Positions 27,221 through 36,658 of a stretch of 64,000 bases of DNA are shown in pieces. The DNA is from Neisseriaceae bacterium HSC-16F19 (GTDB lineage: Bacteria; Pseudomonadota; Gammaproteobacteria; Burkholderiales; Neisseriaceae), in assembly GCF_024171525.1 (NCBI RefSeq), contig NZ_JALJZY010000003.1, positions 124,001-188,000 on the forward strand, given 5' to 3'. Each line of letters begins with the position of its first letter. Position 1 is the first letter of the stretch. Position numbers and translations under genes: made by a program. Below the pieces are notes generated by a model. That model saw only the letters and a program-made list of their open reading frames with translations. It did not search any database and was not told the origin of the DNA.

Positions 27221-27670
27221 ATGGAATATACCTTACCGCTGGACATCCGCACCCTGCAAAAACTGCTGCCGCACCGCTATCCGTTTTTGCTGATCGACCG
27301 TGTGACCGATTACGAAGTGCACAAAAGCCTGCGTGCCATCAAAAACGTCACCATCAACGAGCCGTTTTTCCAAGGCCATTTTCCCGATTTTCCGGTGATG
27401 CCCGGCGTGCTGATTATCGAAGCCATGGCCCAAGCCTCCGGCACCCTGGCCATACTCAGCAGCGAAGGCCGCGCGGATGACGAAATCTATTTCTTTGTCG
27501 GCATCGACAACGCCCGTTTCAAACGCCAAGTGGTGCCGGGCGACCAGCTGGTGTTTGAAGTGGAACTGCTGGCACACAAACGCGACATCGGCAAATTCAA
27601 AGTGGTGGCCAAGGTAGACGACCAGGTGGCCGCCGAGGCCGAAATCATGTGCGCCAAACGCAAGGTATAA
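27221..27670 (+). CDS. fabZ: 3-Hydroxyacyl-[ACP] dehydratase FabZ
   Basis: A 149-residue hot-dog-fold enzyme that dehydrates 3-hydroxyacyl-ACP in fatty acid synthesis and so competes with LpxA and LpxD for the same substrate. GHFPDFPVMPGVLIIEAMAQ carries the catalytic His53 and Glu67. GAGGAAT precedes ATG 27221. It is normally followed directly by lpxA; here an inverted uptake-sequence pair and three unrecognised genes intervene. Confidence 0.97.
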   Translation: MEYTLPLDIRTLQKLLPHRYPFLLIDRVTDYEVHKSLRAIKNVTINEPFFQGHFPDFPVMPGVLIIEAMAQASGTLAILSSEGRADDEIYFFVGIDNARFKRQVVPGDQLVFEVELLAHKRDIGKFKVVAKVDDQVAAEAEIMCAKRKV

Positions 27671-27680
27671 ATCACGGTAC

Positions 27681-27709
27681 AGGCTGCCTGAAAACTTTTC
27701 AGGCAGCCT
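27681..27709. repeat. Inverted uptake-sequence pair after fabZ
   Basis: AGGCTGCCTGAA (27681-27692) and TTCAGGCAGCCT (27698-27709) are both exact. The hairpin could reduce read-through from the lpxD-fabZ message. Confidence 0.8.
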
Positions 27710-27749
27710 GTGTTGTTTGTTGTGTTGTTTGTACAGGAGGGCTTGAATC

Positions 27750-28352
27750 ATGAAGCACCCATATCTCGGTTTGGGACTGATGGCCGCATGGTTGGGACTG
27801 GCGGCCGCACCCGTGGCGGCTGAGCCGCATCTGGCCGAAAGCCAATGGCAAATCCCCGCCGGCACACCCTTGCAACACGACTTTACCGACACGCGGCGCA
27901 ATCTGACCATATTTAAAGGCCGCATCACCCTCACGGGCCGTCTGCATGCCGAATGGACGGGCGTGGATGACGAGCGCTGGCTGGAAGTCTCTTTCCAACC
28001 CGATAAGCGCAGCCGTGCCCGTCTGCCCTTTGTACGCGATGATTACCACGAGGCGGATATCCGCATTAAGCTCAATGACATCGATTTGAGCCGCCCGTGG
28101 TATGAAGGCATGTACAGCGGCGATGATACGGCACACAAAGCCGAATTGCAGCGCATGGTGCGCCGCCACTTTGGCGGTGAGCCCGGCCGTTTCTGGCAGC
28201 AGCGGCAAGGCAGCCTCAGCCGCCCGGCACGCATCACCCTCTCCCGTTTTGCCATGGGCGTGGAATGCGACAGCCGCCATTATTACGGCGAAGTGGCGGC
28301 CATTCAGCCGCTGGGAAAAACCCGCACCGGCACATTGCGGGAGGGGTGCTGA
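27750..28352 (+). CDS. Secreted hypothetical protein between fabZ and lpxA
   Basis: A 200-residue protein with a clear signal peptide (to about residue 24, APVAAEP). The mature part is soluble and mixed alpha/beta, with GRITLTGRLHAEW, WLEVSFQPDKRSRARLPF and a late cysteine pair (C172 region and the C-terminal residue). I recognise no family. AGGAGGG is placed well before ATG 27750, so expression is likely. It is the first of three unassigned genes between fabZ and lpxA. Confidence 0.72.
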   Translation: MKHPYLGLGLMAAWLGLAAAPVAAEPHLAESQWQIPAGTPLQHDFTDTRRNLTIFKGRITLTGRLHAEWTGVDDERWLEVSFQPDKRSRARLPFVRDDYHEADIRIKLNDIDLSRPWYEGMYSGDDTAHKAELQRMVRRHFGGEPGRFWQQRQGSLSRPARITLSRFAMGVECDSRHYYGEVAAIQPLGKTRTGTLREGC

Positions 28353-28394
28353 GGGCTTTCAGGCAGCCTGCGCCCAACATCACAGGATATCGAT

Positions 28395-29141
28395 ATGAAA
28401 CTGAGTTATACCATTCCCGCCGTGCTCGCTGCGTTTTCTTTAAGCAGTTGCAGCACCTTTATGGCTGTTGAGCATCTCAGAGGCTCGGCCGAGAAAACCA
28501 AAACCAGCCAGGAAACCGATGCCGTCATCGCCTTCGGACGCACCAAGGCCGACAGCCAGACCATGCCGAAAAACGAGTTGGTGATGTTGGGCGACCGCTA
28601 TATCTACGTGATCACCAGTTCGCGCTTTAATACCCAGGCACCGCAGAGCGAGGGCAGCGAAAAACTGGAACCCATCCTCAACGTCAAGCTGTCGCGGGCC
28701 TTTGTGGTACACCACCCGGCGCTCAAGCCGATGGCGGGCAGCACTTTCCCCTTGGAATACAATCTCGACAATCACACTTTTAAGGGCGATTTCTGCCTGA
28801 GCTATATTGAAAATACCGAATTGAGCGCGGCAGAACGTGCCGGCGAGCAAAAAAAGCTGGATGCGCTGCAATTCCAAAAAAGCCTCGACGGGCACCGTTA
28901 TTTGTGCATGAGCGTTGGCGGGCAGATGTATGCCAAACCGAAAAACATGGATTACCAATACCGCTTTGAAACCCCGATTCCGGTAGCGCTCACGGTGAAA
29001 AAAACGGTGCGCCGCAATAAAATCGTGCAGGGTGCAGTCCTCCTGCCCTGGGCAGTCGCCACCGATATTGTGACTTTGCCGATACAAGCGCTGTTTTTGG
29101 GTGTGTTGGCGAGCGGCAGCAGCCCCTTTACCAGTCCTTAA
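28395..29141 (+). CDS. Putative lipoprotein between fabZ and lpxA
   Basis: A 248-residue protein with a lipoprotein signal: a hydrophobic core then LSSC, the cysteine being residue 19. The mature part is polar (for example NELVMLGDRYIYVITSSRF), with two more cysteines (in GDFCLSY and YLCMSVGG). It ends in a hydrophobic stretch, ATDIVTLPIQALFLGVLASG, of the kind seen in some outer-membrane lipoproteins of the YceK type. No family is certain. AGGA lies just before ATG 28395. Confidence 0.72.
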   Translation: MKLSYTIPAVLAAFSLSSCSTFMAVEHLRGSAEKTKTSQETDAVIAFGRTKADSQTMPKNELVMLGDRYIYVITSSRFNTQAPQSEGSEKLEPILNVKLSRAFVVHHPALKPMAGSTFPLEYNLDNHTFKGDFCLSYIENTELSAAERAGEQKKLDALQFQKSLDGHRYLCMSVGGQMYAKPKNMDYQYRFETPIPVALTVKKTVRRNKIVQGAVLLPWAVATDIVTLPIQALFLGVLASGSSPFTSP

Positions 29142-29180
29142 GGCGGGTGCTGCCTGAAAACCGGCACGCAGGTGAACAAT

Positions 29181-29873
29181 ATGGATACCCTACCTGCTGG
29201 CGGCATTAAAACCGCCGCCGCCCACCGCACATACATCCTCGCCCTGTTGGCGGAACAATTGGCGCCTTTGGGCTACCGTCACCGTGTCAAAGACATGTTG
29301 TTTCGTGGCGATTTTGACGGGCAGATGCGTGAAATAAGCTATTACAGCCACGGTTTGCGCGGCGGTGATATTTCGTTTTCGATGCAATTTTGCGTCGGCG
29401 CCGAAGTAGCGGTGCTCGATGAGCTTTACCGGCACATTTACGGCGCCGCACCTTTTGGGCCGCTCTTGGCCTGTGATTTGGGCCTGTTCGGGCCGAAGGT
29501 GCAGGCAGACATGACCTGCCGCTTCCACGAAATCACCCGCCTGGAGCATACATTGCAGGATATCCTGCAACGGGTGGCCGCATTTCATGATTTTTGCGCC
29601 CACAGCGGCGATTGGGACAGCCTCACCGCACAGGCGCCGCTGCTGTACCGCAAACAGCGCGCGCTGCCGGAAAACAGCCGCGGCTACGGCAATATCATCA
29701 GTTTTAGCCTGTTGCCGGTGCTGTATTGCCGTTACGGCCGTCCGGCTTGGGCGGCGGAAATCCTGCTGCCGCGCCATGAGGCCGACCGCCGCTATGGTGT
29801 TAAAGCCAACGAACACGCACCTTTGCAGCCTTTGCTGGCGTATTTGGCCGCAGAATATGATTTCAGGCTGTGA
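29181..29873 (+). CDS. Hypothetical cytoplasmic protein directly upstream of lpxA
   Basis: A 230-residue protein without signal peptide or membrane helix. Recognisable stretches are YRHRVKDMLFRGDFDGQMRE, GGDISFSMQFCVGAEVAVLD and RQALPENSR-like segments, but I cannot assign a family. AGGTG stands 6 bases before ATG 29181, preferred over GTG 29172, which lies in that ribosome site. It is 60 bases upstream of lpxA and likely shares its message. Confidence 0.68.
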   Translation: MDTLPAGGIKTAAAHRTYILALLAEQLAPLGYRHRVKDMLFRGDFDGQMREISYYSHGLRGGDISFSMQFCVGAEVAVLDELYRHIYGAAPFGPLLACDLGLFGPKVQADMTCRFHEITRLEHTLQDILQRVAAFHDFCAHSGDWDSLTAQAPLLYRKQRALPENSRGYGNIISFSLLPVLYCRYGRPAWAAEILLPRHEADRRYGVKANEHAPLQPLLAYLAAEYDFRL

Positions 29874-29933
29874 ACTTCGCAAAGCTCACAGGAGCTGCCT
29901 GAAACCGAATAAACATCCTCCGAAAGGACTCCT

Positions 29934-30710
29934 ATGACCCTGATACACCCCACCGCCATTATCGACCCCAAGGCCGAGCTGGATTCCGGCGTCAAGGTGG
30001 GTGCCTACACGGTGATCGGCGCCCACGTGCAGATTGGTGCGGGCACGGAAATCGGCCCGCATGCGGTGATTGAAGGCCATACCTCCATAGGCGAGAACAA
30101 CCGCATTTTCCAGTTTGCCAGCCTGGGCGCGCAGCCGCAGGACAAGAAATACCGCGGCGAGCCGACGCGGCTTGTCATCGGCAACGGCAATACCATCCGC
30201 GAATTCACCACCTTCAATACCGGCACGGTGACCGGCATCGGCGAAACCCGCGTCGGCGACGACAACTGGATTATGGCCTACTGCCATCTGGCGCATGATT
30301 GCGTGATCGGCAGCCACACCATTTTTGCCAACAATGCTTCGCTGGCGGGGCATGTGGTGATCGGTGATTATGTGGTGCTGGGCGGTTATACGCTGGTGTT
30401 CCAGTTCTGCCGCATCGGCGACTACGCCATGACCGCGTTTTCCGCCGGGGTGCACAAAGACGTGCCGCCGTATTTTATGGCCTCCGGCTACCGCGCCGAA
30501 CCGGCCGGCCTCAACAGCGAGGGCATGCGCCGCAACGGTTTCAGCGCCGAAGAAATCGCCGCGGTGAAAAACGCCTATAAAGAGCTGTATCTGCGCGATT
30601 TGCCGCTGGAAACGGCCAAGGCCAATATTGCCGCGCTGGCCGAAACCCGTCCGGAACTGCAACGTTTGAGTGCGTTTTTGGCCAGTTCGGAACGCGGCAT
30701 TATCCGCTAG
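29934..30710 (+). CDS. lpxA: UDP-N-acetylglucosamine acyltransferase
   Basis: A 258-residue enzyme catalysing the first step of lipid A synthesis, transfer of a 3-hydroxyacyl chain from ACP to UDP-GlcNAc. Hexapeptide repeats form the left-handed helix (to about residue 185), with the catalytic histidine in CHLAHDCVIG (H121). The C-terminal helices follow. AAAGGA precedes ATG 29934. It is the last gene of the long plus-strand envelope run. Confidence 0.97.
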   Translation: MTLIHPTAIIDPKAELDSGVKVGAYTVIGAHVQIGAGTEIGPHAVIEGHTSIGENNRIFQFASLGAQPQDKKYRGEPTRLVIGNGNTIREFTTFNTGTVTGIGETRVGDDNWIMAYCHLAHDCVIGSHTIFANNASLAGHVVIGDYVVLGGYTLVFQFCRIGDYAMTAFSAGVHKDVPPYFMASGYRAEPAGLNSEGMRRNGFSAEEIAAVKNAYKELYLRDLPLETAKANIAALAETRPELQRLSAFLASSERGIIR

Positions 30711-30728
30711 CAGAATTTGAAGTATTTC

Positions 30729-30766
30729 AATGTTTTCAGGCAGCCTTGAGGCTGCCTGAAAACATT
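30729..30766. terminator. Uptake-sequence hairpin between convergent lpxA and the AraC gene
   Basis: Exact inverted 12-mers (30735-30746, 30749-30760) extended by AATGTT / AACATT make an 18-bp stem with a 2-base loop. There is no strong T run, so termination is likely but not certain. Confidence 0.6.
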
Positions 30767-30779
30767 TTGCATCATCGGT

Positions 30780-31757
30780 TTATATACCGGATTCGTTAAG
30801 GCGTTGCTGTTGCAGCCAGTCTTTGGGCGACAGGCCGTAAGCCTGTTTGAAGGCGCGGGAGAAATGGGCTTGGTCGGTAAAACCGACCTGATAGGCCACA
30901 GACGCCAGGGTTTGCTGGAATTGGGCTTGCGAGAGCAAATCCTGTGCGGCTTGCAGGCGCTGTTGTTTCAGCCATTGGCCGAAAGAAGTGCCGGTGTCGC
31001 CGAAGAGATTGTGCAGGTAGCGCACGGAGATATGGCAGGCGTCGGCCACTTTTTGCGGGTTGAGTTGGGTGTCTTCCAGATGGCGGAGGATGTATTGCTC
31101 GATGCGTTGCAGATGGCAGCGGCGGGTGTCGCTGCCGGGGGAAATCAGTTTTTGTTCGCCCTGGCGCACCATATGGGTAAAGAGCTCGAGTATTTGTCTG
31201 CCCATGAGTTGGCGGCTGTCGGCATCGCTGTTGAGCAGCAGTTGCTGGCCGCACAAATGCAGGTATTGCTGCAACAGCCAGCCGACACCGGATTGGCCGT
31301 CCCACAAATGCGCCACATAGCGTTCGGGCAGGTGTACATGGCGGTTGAGTACGGCGTGGGGGATTTTGATGGCCCAGAGGCGGTTGGTGCGCTCGTAGCT
31401 GAAGCGGTAGGGCTCGTGCGAGAGTTCGAGCAGGAAATTGCCGGCGCGGCATTCCACTTGGCGCTGCATTTGCGTAAAGGCCACGCTCTCGTCCAAGGGC
31501 AGGGTGAGCAAGAAGGCGTCGTCATTGTGTTGCAGGCTGTGCAAATGTTGCGGCAGGCGGTGGTATTCGGCGGGCGCGGATTGCATATAGGTGAGGGTGA
31601 TGTCGCCGAGCTGCCAGTTGTTCAGGCAGCCTTCAAAGCGGTCGTGCAGGGCGAAACGCAAATCCAGCGGGAAAAAGGTGTCGTTGACGGCCTGGCGCCA
31701 CAAATCGTGCTTGCCGGAAACGGTGGCCGCCTGGCGGGTGGAAAAAGACGCAGACAT
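30780..31757 (-). CDS. AraC-family transcriptional regulator
   Basis: A 325-residue regulator with an N-terminal sensor domain of the AraC-binding-like type (about 40-210) and a C-terminal pair of helix-turn-helix motifs (about 225-320: VADACHISVRYLHNLFGD, then LASVAYQVGFTDQAHFSRAF). The overall form resembles FeaR-like activators of catabolic operons. AAAGGAG precedes ATG 31757. It ends the minus-strand hyu/pxp island and is the natural candidate regulator for hyuA-hyuB; the ligand is unknown. Confidence 0.88.
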   Translation of the reverse strand: MSASFSTRQAATVSGKHDLWRQAVNDTFFPLDLRFALHDRFEGCLNNWQLGDITLTYMQSAPAEYHRLPQHLHSLQHNDDAFLLTLPLDESVAFTQMQRQVECRAGNFLLELSHEPYRFSYERTNRLWAIKIPHAVLNRHVHLPERYVAHLWDGQSGVGWLLQQYLHLCGQQLLLNSDADSRQLMGRQILELFTHMVRQGEQKLISPGSDTRRCHLQRIEQYILRHLEDTQLNPQKVADACHISVRYLHNLFGDTGTSFGQWLKQQRLQAAQDLLSQAQFQQTLASVAYQVGFTDQAHFSRAFKQAYGLSPKDWLQQQRLNESGI

Positions 31758-32000
31758 GGGTGGTGCTCCTTTGTATGGGCAGGTGCCGTGGGAACGGTCT
31801 TGTTATTGTATTGGCAGGGCTTGTCGGTGTGTGCACGGCCATGTGGCACACAGTATATAAACAAACGCTAAGACAGTCATTTGTTTGTGGATTTTTTACA
31901 CTAATGCCGGGTTAATATCGCTTAAGCCGCAACAGCTGCGGTATAAGCTGCCTGAAAAACCTTTTTTATTCTAATGAAATAGCTTAAACCGTCAGCAATA

Positions 32001-32363
32001 TCAGGATGGCGGCCGCTTTTTGCCGCGTTTTTTGTGGGGCGGCTCATCGTATTTGTTCATTAATTGCCACCACAGTTGCAGGCGGGCTTGGGGGCTTTTC
32101 TCACTGAGAATATGCCGCCAGCGGTCAAATACGTCTGCGTGCAAGCGGATATTGTCTTTAAATGCCGGGTGATGGGGCGGCGGCATATTGAAAAAAGTCA
32201 GTGTAAACAGCGGGCCCAGCAAGGGGATCAGGCAAAGCAGCGAAAACGCTATTTTGAAAAACAGGGCTTCGTTGCTGCGCCAGAGACGCCAAATCAGCCA
32301 CAGGGCAAGTACTTCGGAAGCGGCACAGAGCAGGTACAGCCAAAGCGGTGCGTCATGAAACAT
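32001..32363 (-). CDS. Small membrane protein with two helices and a basic tail
   Basis: A 120-residue protein with two membrane helices (about 7-28 and 35-58) and a polar, strongly basic C-terminus (HKKRGKKRPP). The second helix has IPLLGPLF, reminiscent of the PLDc_N-type small membrane domain, but this is weak. AAAGGAAGG precedes ATG 32363, a strong argument that it is a real gene. It follows hyuA on the same strand. Confidence 0.68.
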   Translation of the reverse strand: MFHDAPLWLYLLCAASEVLALWLIWRLWRSNEALFFKIAFSLLCLIPLLGPLFTLTFFNMPPPHHPAFKDNIRLHADVFDRWRHILSEKSPQARLQLWWQLMNKYDEPPHKKRGKKRPPS

Positions 32364-32510
32364 GACACCTTCCTTTCTGATGGATAGACAGTTCCGTGCA
32401 TTCTGCGTGACTTTGATTTGTGCGTAAATCTCTGTTGTATCGTTTTAACCGCCTTCAGGCAGCCCGGGATAAACCCAAGGCTGCCTGAAAGTTTTTCGAC
32501 AGTTAAGCGC

Positions 32511-34592
32511 TTACGCTTCCGGTGTCAGCATATAGGTGCCGGATTCGTGCAGATAAGCCTGCCAGCCTTCTTTAATCACAATGGTGGTGGTCGGCTCTTC
32601 GATCAGGGCCGGGCCGTGGATGGTGTGTCCGGCAAACAGCTTGGTGCCGTCGTACACCGGGCTGTTGATCCAGTTGTAGCTGCCGTCGAAAATCATATTG
32701 CGGTGCTCCACCAGTGCATCTTCAAAGCCGGTGGTGGCCGCCGGAATATGCGGGATTTCCGGTTTTTCCACACAACCGCGAATGGTCACTTCCACATTCA
32801 CCAATTCCACTTCGCTCTCTTCCTCGGCATAGGTAAACAGTGCTTCGTGGCGGCGGTGGAAGGCGTTGAGGATTTCTTTGGCCAGCCCGGCATCCACAGT
32901 ACCGTTGGGCACTTGCACGGTACATTCGTGTACCTGGCCCATGTAGCGCATTTCCATGCTGCGCTCGATCACGATGTCCTCATCGGCAAAGCCGTCCTGT
33001 TTCAGGCGTTCGATACCCTCTTGTTCCAAACGGCTCAGGGTTTGGTTGAGGCCGGTGAAATCGGCGTCTTCCGTGATCATCATGGTTTCGGTGGCCAGAT
33101 AAGTGTATTTCACATCGGAAATCACTTGGCCGAAGGCGCACAGGCAAGAGGCAAATTTCGGTACCAGCACCTTGGTGATGCCCATTTCTTCGGCCAGCGG
33201 AATGATGTGCATACCGGCGGCGCCACCGGCACAAATCAGGGCAAAGTCACGCGGGTCGTAGCCTTGCTCGATGGTGATGCGGCGGATGCCGTTGGCCATG
33301 TTTTGGTTGACGATGGCGCTGATGCCGTAGGCGGCGTGGGCGGCATCGATTTTCAGCGGGTCGGCAATATGCTCTTTAATCGCCGCTTGGGCTTTGCCGG
33401 CATCCAGAGTGACGCTCTTGCCCAAAACCGCTTTGTCTTTCAGGTAGCCCAGAGCCAGGTTGGCGTCGGTCACGGTGGGCAGGGTGCCGCCTTTGCAGTA
33501 GGAAGCCGGGCCGGGGAAGGAACCGGCGCTTTGCGGGCCGACTTCGAGCATGCCGAAGCTGTTGACGTGGGCAATGGAGCCGCCGCCTGCGCCCAGGGTT
33601 TCCACGTGAATCATGGGCACGCCGATGCGGGTACGCAAGAAGTCGATGTCGCGGTTGAGGCTGGTTTGGCCGCCTTTGGCAATGGTGATGTCAAAGGAAG
33701 TACCGCCCATGTCCACGGTAATCACATTGTCGATGCCGAAGGGCGCGGCCAGGGTGAGACCGGCTTGCGGCGCGGAGGCGGGGCCGGAGTTGATGGCATT
33801 CACGGCACGTTCGCGCATGATGTCGCCCACGGCCAAGCCGCCGTTGGACTGGAAGTAACGCACCGGTTGTTTGGCACCCAAATCTTTGAAGTATTGGTCG
33901 ATTTTGCGCACATAGGCGGCCATCACCGGACTCAGATAGGCATTGGTCACGGTGGTGGAGGTGCGGGTGTATTCGCGGATTTGCGGATAGACTTCGCTGC
34001 CGCAGCACACAAACACATCGGGCAGATGCTGTTCCACCAATTCTTTGGCGCGCAATTCGTGCGCCGGGTTTTTGATGGACCACATAAAGGAAATGGCCAC
34101 GGCTTGCACGCCTTCGCGCTTGAATACCTCAATGGCTTTGAGGATGTCGTCTTCGTTCAGGGGTTCGCGCTCGCTGCCGTCGCCCAGCATACGGCCGCGT
34201 ACCGGGAAACGCAGATTGCGCGGCGCCAGCTGCGGTGCGGGCGGATAGCTGGCGTCGTAGCGGTAGCCTTCTTCTTTGTGGCCCAAGCGGATTTCGATGC
34301 TGTCTTCGTGTCCGGCGGTGGCGAGCAAGCCCACTTTCACACCTTTGAGCTGGATGAGTGCGTTCAGCGCCACGGTGGTGCCGTTGATGCAGAAGTCGCA
34401 GTTTTGCACGATGTCTTCCACGCTGCGGCCGAATTTCTCCGCCATCTGGTTCAAGCCGTCGGCAATCGCCAGCGTACCGTCTTCCGGGGTGGATGCGGCT
34501 TTAAACAAATGAATGGTGCCGTTGCGTTCGGCCAGTACGAAATCGGTGAAAGTACCGCCGGCGTCCACGCCCAATCGGAATTCGCTTTTCAT
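32511..34592 (-). CDS. Hydantoinase/oxoprolinase subunit A (HyuA family)
   Basis: A 693-residue subunit of an ATP-dependent ring-opening amidohydrolase, acting on hydantoins, 5-oxoproline, caprolactam or similar rings. LGVDAGGTFTDFVL (residues 7-20) and VDMGGTSFDI are the phosphate-binding motifs of its actin-like ATPase fold; FALICAGGAAGMHIIPLAEE is another family signature. AAAGGAT precedes ATG 34592. Its partner HyuB lies just upstream on the same strand; eukaryotic 5-oxoprolinase is a fusion of both halves. The true substrate cannot be read from the sequence. Confidence 0.9.
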   Translation of the reverse strand: MKSEFRLGVDAGGTFTDFVLAERNGTIHLFKAASTPEDGTLAIADGLNQMAEKFGRSVEDIVQNCDFCINGTTVALNALIQLKGVKVGLLATAGHEDSIEIRLGHKEEGYRYDASYPPAPQLAPRNLRFPVRGRMLGDGSEREPLNEDDILKAIEVFKREGVQAVAISFMWSIKNPAHELRAKELVEQHLPDVFVCCGSEVYPQIREYTRTSTTVTNAYLSPVMAAYVRKIDQYFKDLGAKQPVRYFQSNGGLAVGDIMRERAVNAINSGPASAPQAGLTLAAPFGIDNVITVDMGGTSFDITIAKGGQTSLNRDIDFLRTRIGVPMIHVETLGAGGGSIAHVNSFGMLEVGPQSAGSFPGPASYCKGGTLPTVTDANLALGYLKDKAVLGKSVTLDAGKAQAAIKEHIADPLKIDAAHAAYGISAIVNQNMANGIRRITIEQGYDPRDFALICAGGAAGMHIIPLAEEMGITKVLVPKFASCLCAFGQVISDVKYTYLATETMMITEDADFTGLNQTLSRLEQEGIERLKQDGFADEDIVIERSMEMRYMGQVHECTVQVPNGTVDAGLAKEILNAFHRRHEALFTYAEEESEVELVNVEVTIRGCVEKPEIPHIPAATTGFEDALVEHRNMIFDGSYNWINSPVYDGTKLFAGHTIHGPALIEEPTTTIVIKEGWQAYLHESGTYMLTPEA

Positions 34593-34667
34593 GGTTTATC
34601 CTTTGTATTGAATCTTTAAATAATTTGTTTGGCGGTTTTCAGGCAGCCTGAAACCTTAACTGCCGTC

Positions 34668-34765
34668 ATTCCCGCGTACGCGGGAATCCATCCGTCCGTT
34701 TATGCATCCATGGTTTGAAATAGGGTTGCTTCCGTTTTCCCATGGATTCCCGCGTTCGCGGGAAT
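34668..34765. repeat. Pair of dRS3-like palindromes between hyuB and hyuA
   Basis: ATTCCCGCGTACGCGGGAAT (34668-34687) and ATTCCCGCGTTCGCGGGAAT (34746-34765) flank a 58-base spacer. The outer flanks are inverted as well (GCCGTCATTCC / GGAATGACGGC). This looks like the uninterrupted form of the element that carries MITE insertions at 8689 and 40611. Confidence 0.78.
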
Positions 34766-34843
34766 GACGGCGGTGTGGTGTTGGCACTTGAGGTTTTATC
34801 AAGGTTGCAGCTTTCAGGGCTGCCTGAAAAACCAGGGCTTGGT

Positions 34844-36583
34844 TTAGGCCGCACGTTTGGCCGCAGTGGCTTCTTCGTTCACGCTCAAATCGTCGTTGAG
34901 CACCACGCCGTATTCGGCGGCGGCGGCTTCCACCGTCACCAGACCGAATTGCACATCGTGGGCCACATCGGCGGCCGGGCGCTCAAACGGATTGCCGTAG
35001 CCGCCGCCGCCGGGGTTGTAGTTGCGCGCACGTTGGCCGGGTTTGATTTCGGTGATGGTGTTTTGGATATACACCTCTTTGCCGCCGTCGGGCAGGTCGA
35101 TTTCCAAACGGCCAAGCTTGCGTTCCACCAAGCCGTCGGTGGCACCGGCGGCACCCATGGTCGGAATCTGGCGGCCTTCGCCAAAGGCAATCACGGTCAT
35201 GGTGTGGTCCAGCGGTTCCACTTCCCATACCGTGCCGCAACCGCCGCGGTAACGGCCGGGGCCGCCGCTGTCGGTGGTGAGGCCGTAGCGGTGAATCAGA
35301 ATCGGGTATTGGTATTCCAACAGTTCCACATCGCCGGAACTCAAGGCGCCGAAGCAGCACAGCGGGCCGCAGGCATGCCAGCCGTCCATCACCTGGGTGG
35401 CGCCGGCACCGGAAATAATCGATGCCATCACCATGGTCACATATTCCTGTCCGGTTTTCGGGTCGATACCGGCGATATTGATGCCGGAAGCGTGGCCCCA
35501 AGAGGCGCTGACGCGCTCGGGCGCGGCCGCTTCAAAGGCTTTGCGCACGGCATCGGTGAGGGTTTCCATGGGCGTGGTGGTGCAGTTCACATGCGGTGCC
35601 GGTTCTTGGGCATTACACAGCGTGCCTTTGGGGCCGAGGTTGATGGTCATGCAGCGGTACAGACCTTCGTTGTAGGGCGGCGGCACTTGGGCAAACATCA
35701 TCAGGCCCAGATACACGCCGGATACGGAATTGCCTTCGTAGGAATTGATGAAGTAGGGCACTTGCGGCGGACTGGTGATGTCCACATGCACGGTGTCGCC
35801 TTTCACGGTGATGTCGGCGGTAATGGTCAGATTGCCCTGGCCGTGGCCGGAGTCTTCCAGCACGGCTTCGCCGCGGTATTGGCCGTCGGGCACTTGCGCA
35901 ATCATGGAGCGCATATGGCGGTCGGCCATGTTTTTCAATTCGGCAATGGCTGCCTGAACGGTTTCGACACCGTATTTGTCCAGCAGGCGGATCAGATTGC
36001 GCTCGCCCACGCGGCAGGCGCCGAATTGGGCGTTCAAATCGCCTTCCTGGTCGCGGCGTGCACGCATATTGGTATGTATCAGATTAATCACATCTTCGCG
36101 ACGTTTGCCTTTTTCCCACAGCTTCACCGGCGGAATGCGCAGACCTTCGGCGTAAATTTCTTTGGCATTGGGGTTGTAACCGGCCGGTACCGGGCCGCCG
36201 ATGTCGGTCACATGGCCTTTACATACGGTCCAAAACACCAGTTTGCCTTCATAAAATACCGGTTTGTACATACAGCAGTCGAGAATGTGGCTGCCTTTCC
36301 ATGCCGGGTCGTTGTGGTAAATCACATCGCCTTCGTGGATGTCGTCACCGAAATAGGCGGCCACCGCCTTCATGGCAGGCATCAGGCCGCCCAAGTGAAT
36401 GGGAATGTCCTGGCCCTGCAAAATCATTTCCGGCATATGGTCGAACAGTGCATTGCTGTAGTCGTGCGCCACATTAAACACGCTCGAGCGCGCGGTGCGC
36501 TCCAGGGTCAGCGTCATTTCCCGCTGCGCGGTTTCCAGGGCACCACGCACCACGGACAGGGTGATGGGGTCGATTTGAGACAT
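34844..36583 (-). CDS. Hydantoinase/oxoprolinase subunit B (HyuB family)
   Basis: A 579-residue partner of HyuA. Signatures are the N-terminal DPITLSVVRGALETAQREM, SVFNVAHDYSNALFDH, VIYHNDPAWKGSHILDCCMY and late glycine-rich DSGGPGRYRGGCGT. AAAGGAG precedes ATG 36583, which decides against a 17-residue extension. HyuA and HyuB together couple ATP hydrolysis to opening of a cyclic amide. A dRS3 pair and 250 bases separate it from hyuA, so the two are probably still cotranscribed, but perhaps unevenly. Confidence 0.9.
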   Translation of the reverse strand: MSQIDPITLSVVRGALETAQREMTLTLERTARSSVFNVAHDYSNALFDHMPEMILQGQDIPIHLGGLMPAMKAVAAYFGDDIHEGDVIYHNDPAWKGSHILDCCMYKPVFYEGKLVFWTVCKGHVTDIGGPVPAGYNPNAKEIYAEGLRIPPVKLWEKGKRREDVINLIHTNMRARRDQEGDLNAQFGACRVGERNLIRLLDKYGVETVQAAIAELKNMADRHMRSMIAQVPDGQYRGEAVLEDSGHGQGNLTITADITVKGDTVHVDITSPPQVPYFINSYEGNSVSGVYLGLMMFAQVPPPYNEGLYRCMTINLGPKGTLCNAQEPAPHVNCTTTPMETLTDAVRKAFEAAAPERVSASWGHASGINIAGIDPKTGQEYVTMVMASIISGAGATQVMDGWHACGPLCCFGALSSGDVELLEYQYPILIHRYGLTTDSGGPGRYRGGCGTVWEVEPLDHTMTVIAFGEGRQIPTMGAAGATDGLVERKLGRLEIDLPDGGKEVYIQNTITEIKPGQRARNYNPGGGGYGNPFERPAADVAHDVQFGLVTVEAAAAEYGVVLNDDLSVNEEATAAKRAA

Positions 36584-36658
36584 AACAGGGCTCCTTTGTA
36601 TTTCTGTGCCGTGGCGCCGGAAAAGACCGGGCAACTTGGCCTTGATGGAAATTGCCTC

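Noticed and set aside
31828..31852. GTGTGTGCAC..GTGGCACAC imperfect palindrome upstream of the AraC gene as an operator
   Set aside because: The match is short, single and in a region where no transcript start is known; too weak to annotate.
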